Shown here in pieces: positions 1 to 5,363 of a stretch of 5,452 bases of DNA (its first letter is position 1; every line of letters starts with the position of its first letter). The stretch lies in the NCBI GenBank assembly GCA_025934595.1, contig JAICXU010000279.1:1-5452 (forward strand), read 5' to 3'. The position numbers and the translations under genes are program-made. Origin of the DNA: Polyangiaceae bacterium (GTDB lineage: Bacteria > Myxococcota_A > Polyangia > Polyangiales > Polyangiaceae). A model generated the notes under the pieces. That model was given only the letters and a program-made list of their open reading frames with translations, made no database searches and was not told where the DNA came from.

Positions 1-2
1 CG

Positions 3-488
3 TGCATCTGCGGCGCGCCGCTTCTTCCCGCGGCGTCCAATCACGAAATGGCATGCCCGCGCTGCAAGAGCGCGCTCGAAAAATCCGTGCTCGACGAGAA
101 CACGATCGCGCACCGTTGCCCGCGCTGTCTCGGCAGCTTCTTCGACATCCAAGATTGGACCGTCGTCATCGATCGCACCGTCGTCGGCAAGCCGCTCCCC
201 GTCGGCGGCTTCGTGCCGCTCCCGCCCGGTCGCGAGCTCCCTTCCGAGAAGCTCATGGAAGGCGCGGCATGTCCGCGGTGCCGCGAGCCGATGGAGCGAA
301 TCACGTTCGCCACGAGGTCGCGTGTCGTCGTCGACGTGTGCGCGAATCACGGAATGTGGCTCGACGCCGGCGAGCTCGTCGCGCTCTGCGCATTCATGAA
401 GCCCGCGGCCGTTTCGCGCGCGCAAGATCAGTTGTACGAAGAAGAAGTCACCTCGCAACTGCCCAGCAAATCCCCGAGATCGCGATGA
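3..488 (+). CDS. Twin zinc-ribbon (zf-TFIIB type) protein, 5' end outside the window
   Basis: This is a small metal-binding protein whose role is unknown. Members of the zf-TFIIB-like family are probably nucleic-acid- or protein-binding, but their substrates are mostly not established. Counting from the ATG at 48 (146 residues), ribbon one has CPRC at 3-6 and CPRC at 24-27. Ribbon two has CPRC at 75-78 and CANHG-MWLDAGEL at 98-110, the usual family ending with His as fourth ligand. The linker at about 45-70 is proline/glycine-rich and the tail after 125 is polar. The reading frame stays open to the left edge and reads C-I-C-G-A-P-L-L-P before that ATG, which looks like a zinc knuckle. The ATG at 48 has no Shine-Dalgarno sequence. 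I therefore infer that the true start lies further left; a 48-488 gene is the alternative. The stop overlaps the trpA start (ATGA, 485-488), suggesting coupled translation. Family assignment is confident, function is not. Confidence 0.85.
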   Translation, partial: CICGAPLLPAASNHEMACPRCKSALEKSVLDENTIAHRCPRCLGSFFDIQDWTVVIDRTVVGKPLPVGGFVPLPPGRELPSEKLMEGAACPRCREPMERITFATRSRVVVDVCANHGMWLDAGELVALCAFMKPAAVSRAQDQLYEEEVTSQLPSKSPRSR

Positions 489-1300
489 CGGCACGACTCA
501 CGAAAATCTTCGACGACGCGCACGCCTCGAAAAAATCGGTGCTCGTCGCATACGTGTGCGTCGGCGATCCGAGCGTCGAGGCTTCCGTGAAAATCGCGCT
601 CGCTTGCGTGTAAGCCGGCGCCGACGTGCTCGAGCTCGGGGTGCCGTTCAGCGATCCCACCGCCGACGGCCCGGCGATCGCGCGAGCGAGCCAACGCGCC
701 ATCCAAGCCGGCGGCGGTCTCGACGCGACCTTGCGAGCCGCGAAAGAAATTCGTGCGCAGTCGGCCGCGCCGATCATCCTCTTCGGTTATTACAATCCGA
801 TCCTCGTTCGCGGCGAAGCCAAGACCGTCGACGATGCGGCCGCTTCCGGCGTCGACGGTCTTCTCGTCGTCGACCTTCCGCTCGACGAAGGCGTCGAGCT
901 TCGCACGCGCGCCGCGACGCACGACATGCCGATCATCCCGCTCGTCACGCCGGCCACGCTGCCTTCGCGTCTCGATCAGATCCGCGCGCTCGATCGAAAA
1001 AAAATCGGCTTCGTTTATTACGTCTCGGTCACGGGAGTCACCGGAGCCGCGAACGCAAACCTAAACAAGGCGGCGACCGCCGCGGCTGCCGTGCGCGCCG
1101 CCGTGAACGCTCCCGTCGTGATCGGCTTCGGCGTCGATGGGCCCGAAAAAGCCAGGGCGGCGGCGACGGGCGCCGATGGCGTCGTCATCGGTACCGCCAT
1201 CGTGCGGCGCGTCGAAAACGCGGACTCGCTCGACGACGGGATCGCCGAAGTTTCGTCGTTCCTCGGCGAGATTCGGGGCGCGCTCGGCCCCAACGGCTGA
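485..1300 (+). pseudogene. trpA: trpA, tryptophan synthase alpha chain, interrupted by in-frame TAA
   Basis: TrpA cleaves indole-3-glycerol phosphate to indole and glyceraldehyde-3-phosphate, and indole passes to TrpB, the last step of cytoplasmic tryptophan synthesis. Read through the internal stop, the frame gives 271 positions, matching the usual length of about 265-270. It shows VGDPS (26-30), ELGVPFSDP (50-58) with the catalytic Glu at 50 and Asp at 61 (equivalents of Salmonella Glu49 and Asp60), GYYNPI (101-106), DLP (130-132), FVYYVS and TGVTG (176-187), and a phosphate-binding GFG segment. Codon 43 is TAA (611-613), between IALACV and AGADVLELG, where the family usually has Glu or another residue. 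GAA to TAA is a single G-to-T change. The frame is the same on both sides, so no indel is involved. Restart at GTG 626 would lose strand 1 and lacks a ribosome binding site, so that product is unlikely to fold. No trpB is visible in this window. Confidence 0.9.
611..613 (+). other. In-frame TAA stop codon inside trpA (codon 43)
   Basis: The codons around it read GCT TGC GTG TAA GCC GGC GCC GAC. Conserved TrpA sequence continues directly on both sides in the same frame, so this is a substitution rather than a frameshift. No readthrough-favouring CUAG context follows the stop, and I see no nearby structure of the kind used for recoding. It may be a true nonsense mutation or a base-calling or assembly error; the sequence alone cannot decide. 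Confidence 0.9.
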
Positions 1301-1312
1301 TACGCTGTTCTC

Positions 1313-1342
1313 AGGAGGCGCGGCAAGTCTGCGCGCTAGGAG
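1313..1342 (+). promoter_or_regulatory. Ribosome binding region of the phosphoesterase gene, with two Shine-Dalgarno-like sites
   Basis: A strong AGGAGG lies at 1313-1318 but is 26 bases from the ATG at 1345, too far for normal use. A second AGGAG lies at 1338-1342, only two bases from the ATG, which is unusually close. Between them, GCGCG (1318-1322) can pair with CGCGC (1332-1336), leaving a 9-base loop. Folding this stem would bring the distal AGGAG to about eight bases from the start. The sites are seen; the structural bridging is inference, and short GC stems arise easily by chance here. Confidence 0.35.
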
Positions 1343-1344
1343 TC

Positions 1345-2007
1345 ATGCGGTTTCTGTGCATTTCCGACGTTCACGGTGATCTCGACGCGCTCGCGGCCGT
1401 TCTCGCGACGGCGGAGCGACGGAGCTTCCAGAAATTGCTAGTGGCGGGCGACATCGTGTTTCCCGGCGCGCATCCGCTCGAAACGTGGCGGCGTCTCGCT
1501 TCGGCAGGCGCGGTTCTCGTGCAAGGCGTCTCCGACAAAGCCCTCGCCCTGCTCGATCCCGACGAATTGACGCCGTCGAGCCCGCACGAAGAAAAAATGC
1601 TCGAGCGCATGATCGCGGTCCGCGAGGAGCTCGGCGAATTGATCTTGGAGCGCCTGAAAAAGCTCCCTACCACGGCGCGCTTTCCGCTCGAAGACGGCGG
1701 CGAGCTGCTGCTCGTGCACGGGTCGCCCGCCGATCCCGCGGAAGCCATCACACACGACATGGATGACGACGAGGTCAACGCTCTTCTCGGCGACGATCCC
1801 GCGGACGTCATCGTGTGCGGCATGAGCCACGTTCCGTTCGATCGCATGGTCGGCGGCGTGCGCATCGTCAACGTCGGAAGCGTCGGCGAGGCTCCCGGCG
1901 CAGGCCCGCGCGTCGCCCACGCGACGTGGATCGAATCGACTCCCGGCGGCGTCACCGTCGAGCCGATCACGGTTCCATTGGAAACGCCCGCGCGGCGCGC
2001 GTCCTAA
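1345..2007 (+). CDS. Calcineurin-like metallophosphoesterase (YfcE-type) with an altered metal site
   Basis: This 220-residue cytoplasmic protein belongs to the small bacterial metallophosphoesterases that hydrolyse phosphomono- or diesters at a two-metal centre; its substrate is unknown. The motifs appear in order: SDVHGD (7-12, ligands Asp8 and His10), AGDIV (34-38, Asp36), GVSDKA (61-66), LVHGSP (123-128, His125), CGMSHVPFD (158-166, His162) and VNVGSVG (175-181). The usual GNxD is GVSD, so the Asn ligand is replaced by Val62. The usual GHxH is GMSH, so the first His is replaced by Met160. By analogy with Mre11, ligands of one metal (Asp8, His10, His162 and bridging Asp36) remain while the second site is weakened. 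A middle insert (75-110) is charged and probably helical. The ATG at 1345 is the only start placed correctly before SDVHGD. The gene lies 44 bases after trpA on the same strand, possibly the same transcript. Fold assignment is confident, activity is not. Confidence 0.9.
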   Translation: MRFLCISDVHGDLDALAAVLATAERRSFQKLLVAGDIVFPGAHPLETWRRLASAGAVLVQGVSDKALALLDPDELTPSSPHEEKMLERMIAVREELGELILERLKKLPTTARFPLEDGGELLLVHGSPADPAEAITHDMDDDEVNALLGDDPADVIVCGMSHVPFDRMVGGVRIVNVGSVGEAPGAGPRVAHATWIESTPGGVTVEPITVPLETPARRAS

Positions 2008-2013
2008 AACACC

Positions 2014-2655
2014 TTATTTTCTCGGCATTCGCAGCGTCGGCGGATCCGCGTCGTGCATGAGCGCGCCAGCTGGACGCGCGTCCTGCGTGGTGAGCCATGC
2101 GCGCAGCGGCTGCCAATAGTGGTCGTGCCATCCCGAGTGATAAAACTCGACGCGCTTCTCCGGGAGTTGCGTGTGTCGAAGCCGCAGCTTCGTGCCCCCG
2201 CTCTCGGGTGTGAGATCGATCTCGAGGGTGGAGTCCGGATACTCGGGCGGAAAATCGCTCGCTCGCCACGATTGCACGATTTTTTCTCCGGGAACGAGCT
2301 CGAGATTTTTTCCGCGGATGTAGCCGTCCCACGCCTCGAATGCGCCGCCCTTCTTCGCGGCCACTTTCGCCGCCGCGCCCGTGAAGGCCGCGTGCAGCTT
2401 GCCATCCATCAGCGCCTCGTAGACGATCGCAGGCGAAGCCGAGAAATGCTCCACCTGCTCGATCGCCCCGAAAACCAGACCCAAGAGCGACGGCTTTTTC
2501 GCAGTCGCGCGCTTCTTCGTCGCGAGCCTTCGCGCGCCAGCTTTCGCGCGACCGGATTTCTTCGAAGCGGCCTTCTTCGAAGCGGCCTTCTTCGAGACCG
2601 GCTTCTTTCGAGCGGGCTTCTTTTTCGAGGCGGCGCGCGTCTTGGCTTTGGGCAT
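2014..2655 (-). CDS. START/AHSA1-domain (SRPBCC) protein with histone-like lysine-rich N-terminal tail
   Basis: This 213-residue protein has two parts. Residues 1-55 are an extremely basic, low-complexity tail rich in Lys, Ala, Arg and Ser, with repeated AASKK units resembling bacterial histone H1-like proteins. Residues 58-188 match the AHSA1 branch of the SRPBCC fold, a helix-grip cavity that binds hydrophobic ligands in relatives. They include EQVEHFSASPAIVYEAL (66-82), a GGAFEAWDGYIRGKNLELVPGE region (103-124), KIVQSWR (125-131), GGTKLRLRH (153-161) and GWHDHYWQPL (175-184). The tail could bind nucleic acid or another polyanion; this is inference. The start at 2655 was chosen because MPKAK begins the lysine-rich tail. 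GTG at 2700 is in frame but adds unconserved residues and has no better ribosome binding site; at 2655 the site is also weak. The gene ends 6 bases from the convergent phosphoesterase gene. Ligand and role are unknown. Confidence 0.85.
   Translation of the reverse strand: MPKAKTRAASKKKPARKKPVSKKAASKKAASKKSGRAKAGARRLATKKRATAKKPSLLGLVFGAIEQVEHFSASPAIVYEALMDGKLHAAFTGAAAKVAAKKGGAFEAWDGYIRGKNLELVPGEKIVQSWRASDFPPEYPDSTLEIDLTPESGGTKLRLRHTQLPEKRVEFYHSGWHDHYWQPLRAWLTTQDARPAGALMHDADPPTLRMPRK
2558..2632 (-). repeat. 15-bp tandem repeat encoding the AASKK units of the lysine-rich tail
   Basis: On the + strand the unit TTCTTCGAAGCGGCC occurs twice perfectly in tandem (2558-2572 and 2573-2587). Three degenerate copies follow in register (2588-2602, 2603-2617, 2618-2632). 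Read on the minus strand each unit gives five codons, so copy-number change would alter tail length without breaking the frame. The two perfect copies suggest recent duplication; the others have diverged. Confidence 0.8.
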
Positions 2656-2723
2656 GGATTCCGAGCGTACCTTCTTCGCCGAAGATTTGGTGTCCTTCAC
2701 GTGGGCCAGGCACGATCTCTTTC
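2656..2723. promoter_or_regulatory. Divergent intergenic region with a short inverted repeat
   Basis: These 68 bases separate the start codons of the lysine-tailed AHSA1 gene (minus) and the 156-residue gene (plus), so promoters for both units probably lie in or near them. A perfect inverted repeat TCTTCG-C-CGAAGA lies at 2673-2685, and a CACGTG palindrome at 2698-2703. I could not find a convincing -35/-10 pair on either strand. The inverted repeat could be an operator, possibly for the MerR-like protein encoded downstream, but this is inference and it is short for a MerR operator. Confidence 0.35.
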
Positions 2724-3194
2724 GTGAACGCGCACGCGCTCGGCGCTCCGAAGCCCGGACTCGCGAAGACGCGTGGCGATCGCGCCATTTTCGTGCGGAG
2801 CGCAACGCTCGTTCGCGGCTCGGCGGCGCGCTGGAAGGAGCTGCTCGATTCGGCCGACGTCGTCAGCGAAGGCGAAGAGCGCACGGACCGCGATGGCCCG
2901 CAATGGTTGGGATCCTCGTCGCTGATCGTCGTGCTCGCGCATTCGGGCGAAAAAGAGCGGGAATTTCTCGCCTCTCTCGCGGTGCGCGATCCGCACGTTC
3001 GCCTTCTTGCCACGCGAATCGCGCGCCGCGAGGCATCCGCGCGGGCTTCGGCGCCGCTCGGTCGCGCGAGCTGCGAGGTTCGTGCCGCCGCCGATCCCCG
3101 AGGGCTGAGGATTGACGTCGACTTGCAGGCGCCCTTGATAGTAGGTGCTCGGCGAGGGGCTCGTGCAGGCCGCCCCAAGCCCAGCGCGACATGA
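2724..3194 (+). CDS. Uncharacterised 156-residue protein, translationally coupled to the MerR-TPR gene
   Basis: I do not recognise a named family. The product starts at GTG 2724, the first usable start in the frame, with only a weak AGG upstream. The N-terminal third (1-50) is mixed, with AIFVRS (21-26) and WKELLDSADVV (37-47). A hydrophobic strand SSLIVVLAH (65-73) follows, then a charged, probably helical stretch (75-110). The C-terminal core has CEVRAAADPRGLRIDVDLQAP (117-137), which looks like a beta-hairpin. The last 17 residues are Arg/Pro/Ala-rich and probably disordered. There is no signal peptide or membrane span. Two points support a real gene: its stop overlaps the next start by ATGA (3191-3194), and its codons show the same G/C-ending preference as the neighbours. 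The tight coupling suggests a shared role with the MerR-TPR protein, perhaps as partner or modulator; this is inference. Confidence 0.7.
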   Translation: MNAHALGAPKPGLAKTRGDRAIFVRSATLVRGSAARWKELLDSADVVSEGEERTDRDGPQWLGSSSLIVVLAHSGEKEREFLASLAVRDPHVRLLATRIARREASARASAPLGRASCEVRAAADPRGLRIDVDLQAPLIVGARRGARAGRPKPSAT

Positions 3195-4237
3195 CCCGAA
3201 CCACGCACGAACCGCCCCATCCCCCCAAGCGGGGCTCGAAGAAAAAGAAGAAGAACGGCTCGAACGTCATTCACGTCGCGTTCGGCAACGGCGGCGGCCG
3301 CCTGAAAGCACCGCCGCCGACCGAGAGCACGTCGAATCTTCATCCGCCGCCCGCGAACACGCGCGTCGAGGAGCCGGTCACCGATCTCTTCTCGAAACGC
3401 GAAGTGTCGAAGCTGCTCGGAATGACCGAGGGACGCCTGCGCGTGCTCGACAAGAACGAGATCGTCTCGCCGAGCGGCGAGCGAAGCGGAAAGCGCGCCT
3501 ACACGTTCCAAGATCTCATCGCGCTCCGCGCCACGTTGATGCTCGCGAAGGACGTCGGCATTCGCGACGTGCAAAAGGCCATCGGCGCGCTCCGCCGCAC
3601 GCTTCCGCGCGTCGCGCGTCCGCTGCAAGAATTGAAGATCGTGAGCGACGGCCGCCGTGTCGTGGTGCGCGCGCCGGGCGGAGCATTCGAGCCGCTCACG
3701 GGCCAGCTCGTGCTCGATTTCAGCGTCGATACGCTGCGAAGCGACGTGGTGCGCGTCCTCCGTCCGGGCTCCGCCGCGGGCCGCGCGAAGACCGCGTACG
3801 AGCTCTACACGCGCGCGAGCGCGCTCGACGAAGATCCCGCGACGTACGACGAGGCCGAGGCTCTCTACGTGCGCGCGTTGCAGCTCGATCCCGAGCTCGC
3901 GATCGCCTACACGAATCTCGGCAACATTCGCTTTCGCCGCGGCGACGAAAAAGGGGCCGAAGAGCTCTATCGCCGCGCGCTCGGCTTGGACGATCGCCAG
4001 CCCGAGGCGCACTACAATCTCGGCTACGTGATGCTCGAACGCGGAAATCCGACTGACGCCGCGAAATATTTCGAGCACGCCCTCGAGCGCGATCCCCGAT
4101 TTTCGGACGCGCATTTCAATCTGGCGATGGCGCTCGAGCAGCTCGGCGACGGAGCCCGCGCGAAGACGCATTGGAAAAAATATCTGGATCTCGAGCCGTC
4201 GGGAACGTGGGCCGACATCGCCCGTCAGCATTTGTAA
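3191..4237 (+). CDS. MerR-type helix-turn-helix protein fused to TPR repeats
   Basis: This 348-residue, probably cytoplasmic protein joins DNA binding to protein-protein interaction. Residues 1-64 are a disordered, basic and proline-rich leader with five consecutive lysines (17-21). Residues 67-140 form a MerR-like winged helix-turn-helix: FSKREVSKLLGM, then LRVLDKNEIVSPSG and KRAYTFQDLIALR. The canonical GLL.P...GYR.Y motif is only partly kept. A short beta-rich linker (146-180) includes LKIVSDGRRVVVR and GQLVLDFSVD. TPR units follow at about 200-233 (degenerate), 236-269, 270-303 and 304-337, with typical AYTNLGNI, AHYNLGYV and AHFNLAMAL starts. Classical MerR proteins carry a small effector domain or cysteine metal site; here TPRs take that place and no metal-binding Cys cluster exists. 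It is therefore more likely to respond to a protein partner (inference). The start overlaps the preceding stop (ATGA). The gene ends 4 bases from the convergent aminotransferase gene. Target promoters are unknown. Confidence 0.9.
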   Translation: MTRTTHEPPHPPKRGSKKKKKNGSNVIHVAFGNGGGRLKAPPPTESTSNLHPPPANTRVEEPVTDLFSKREVSKLLGMTEGRLRVLDKNEIVSPSGERSGKRAYTFQDLIALRATLMLAKDVGIRDVQKAIGALRRTLPRVARPLQELKIVSDGRRVVVRAPGGAFEPLTGQLVLDFSVDTLRSDVVRVLRPGSAAGRAKTAYELYTRASALDEDPATYDEAEALYVRALQLDPELAIAYTNLGNIRFRRGDEKGAEELYRRALGLDDRQPEAHYNLGYVMLERGNPTDAAKYFEHALERDPRFSDAHFNLAMALEQLGDGARAKTHWKKYLDLEPSGTWADIARQHL

Positions 4238-4241
4238 TCGA

Positions 4242-5363
4242 CTATCTCGCGTAGAACGACTTCACGTTCTCGACGACGTACGACACCTTCTCTTCGGTCA
4301 TGCCCCAATAGAGCGGCAGCGCGATGCGCGTCTCCGCGGCATCGACCGCGTGGGGTGTCGGAAAGGAGACGGCGGAAGAAAAGCGAGGCTCGGTGTTGAG
4401 GAGCCGCGAGTAATACGCGCGCGCCTCGACGTTGCGCGAACGCAGATGAGCGAGGAGGCCATCGCGATCGCGCGCTCGCACGACGAGCGGATTGAACGTC
4501 GCGTGCTCACGCGCTGCTTCGGCGGGATGGACGATGTCGCCCGCGAAGGCGGAAAAATGCCTGCGGTACGCATCCGCGAGCGCGCGTCGCCCCGAGATCC
4601 ACGACGAGACGTGACGCAATTTCACGCGCAAAATCGCGGCCTGGAGCGCGTCGAGCCGGCTGTTGTCGCCCGCCCCTGCGTAGACTCCCGTTTCGGGATC
4701 GATCCCGTGCGCGCGCAAGCTGCGAACGCGTTGCGCGACGAGCGGATCCCGCGTGGCGACCGCGCCGCCGTCTCCCCACGCGCCGAGCGTCTTGCTCGGA
4801 AAAAAACTGTAGCAGGCGGCCGCTCCGAACGCGCCTGCCGCTTTGCCGTCGTACGTCGCACCGAAGGCTTGCGCCGCGTCCTCGACGAGTGGAACCTTGT
4901 GCGCGTTCGCGACCTCGGCGAGCGATTCGACATCGCCGAACTGCCCGAAGAGATGCACGGCGAGGACGGCGCCGACCTTCACGTCGGTGGTCTCCAGCGC
5001 GTAGTTCACCGAGATCGGATCGATCTGCACGCCACCCGGCACGACGTCGACGAACACCGGCACCGCGCCGATGCGCTCGATCGCGCTCGCCGTGCCGACG
5101 AAGGTGTACGGAGTGGTGACGACGCCGTCACCGGGCACGACACCGACCGCGAGGAGCGCGAGAGCGATCGCGTCGCTGCCGCTCGCCACGCCGATCGTGT
5201 ACGGAATGCCTAGTTTTTCGCTGAATTCCTCTTCGAAGGCCGCGACCTCGGGTCCGAGTATGAAGCGCTGCGAGGAGATGACTCTGCGGATCGCCTCGTT
5301 CGTCTCGAAAGCGGTGGCTTCGTGCTGCGGCGCGAGATCGCAGAGCGGAACGCGGAGCATCAT
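4242..5363 (-). CDS. DegT/DnrJ/EryC1/StrS-family PLP-dependent sugar aminotransferase
   Basis: This fold-type I aminotransferase family transfers an amino group, usually from glutamate, to keto-sugar nucleotides used for surface polysaccharide, O-antigen or secondary-metabolite sugars. The 373-residue length is typical. Visible landmarks are CDLAPQH (8-14), SQRFILGPEV (31-40), GVASGSDAIALAL (58-70), VHLFGQ (136-141), VEDAAQAFGA (160-169, with PLP-contacting Asp162), SFFPSKTLGAWGDGGAV (186-202, with Schiff-base Lys191) and NSRLDALQAAI (234-244). Near the C-terminus, where relatives commonly have YYPxPLH, this protein has YYSRLLN (317-323), so a usual His is Asn323, and the following loop is short. 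This may reflect substrate specificity. ATG 5363 was chosen because it overlaps the upstream stop (ATGA, 5363 down to 5360). An in-frame GTG at 5393 would add ten residues inside the upstream gene. The exact sugar substrate cannot be told from sequence. Confidence 0.92.
   Translation of the reverse strand: MMLRVPLCDLAPQHEATAFETNEAIRRVISSQRFILGPEVAAFEEEFSEKLGIPYTIGVASGSDAIALALLAVGVVPGDGVVTTPYTFVGTASAIERIGAVPVFVDVVPGGVQIDPISVNYALETTDVKVGAVLAVHLFGQFGDVESLAEVANAHKVPLVEDAAQAFGATYDGKAAGAFGAAACYSFFPSKTLGAWGDGGAVATRDPLVAQRVRSLRAHGIDPETGVYAGAGDNSRLDALQAAILRVKLRHVSSWISGRRALADAYRRHFSAFAGDIVHPAEAAREHATFNPLVVRARDRDGLLAHLRSRNVEARAYYSRLLNTEPRFSSAVSFPTPHAVDAAETRIALPLYWGMTEEKVSYVVENVKSFYAR

Noticed and set aside
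2..484. Open frame in phase with trpA extending upstream to the left edge
   Set aside because: It overlaps the zinc-ribbon gene in another frame and has an Arg-rich, domain-less product; TrpA homology starts at ATG 485.
605..625. Programmed recoding or selenocysteine-type readthrough at the trpA stop
   Set aside because: The codon is TAA, not TGA or TAG; no CUAG context or stable downstream hairpin was seen, and TrpA has no special residue there.
556..1344. Plus-strand open frame upstream of, and in frame with, the phosphoesterase
   Set aside because: The translation is arginine-rich noise overlapping trpA; the phosphoesterase motifs begin right at ATG 1345.
2005..2030. Intrinsic terminator at the T-rich stretch between the convergent genes
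   Set aside because: A short TTATTTT run is present but no GC-rich stem precedes it on either strand.
2708..2725. Sigma-54-like AGGCACG followed by CTTTC
   Set aside because: The -12 GC element is missing and the site would run into the start codon at 2724.
2053..2727. 224-codon plus-strand open frame with a leucine/arginine repeat
   Set aside because: It is antisense to the AHSA1 gene; the repeat is simply the opposite strand of the lysine-rich tail repeats.
1967..4231. A very long open frame (754 codons) on the minus strand
   Set aside because: It is antisense to the unknown gene and the MerR-TPR gene and overlaps the AHSA1 gene in another frame; the product is Arg/Ala-rich with no domain. 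Long stop-free antisense frames are expected in GC-rich DNA.
4350..5213. 287-codon plus-strand open frame
   Set aside because: It is fully antisense to the aminotransferase, which has clear family motifs; the plus-strand product shows none.
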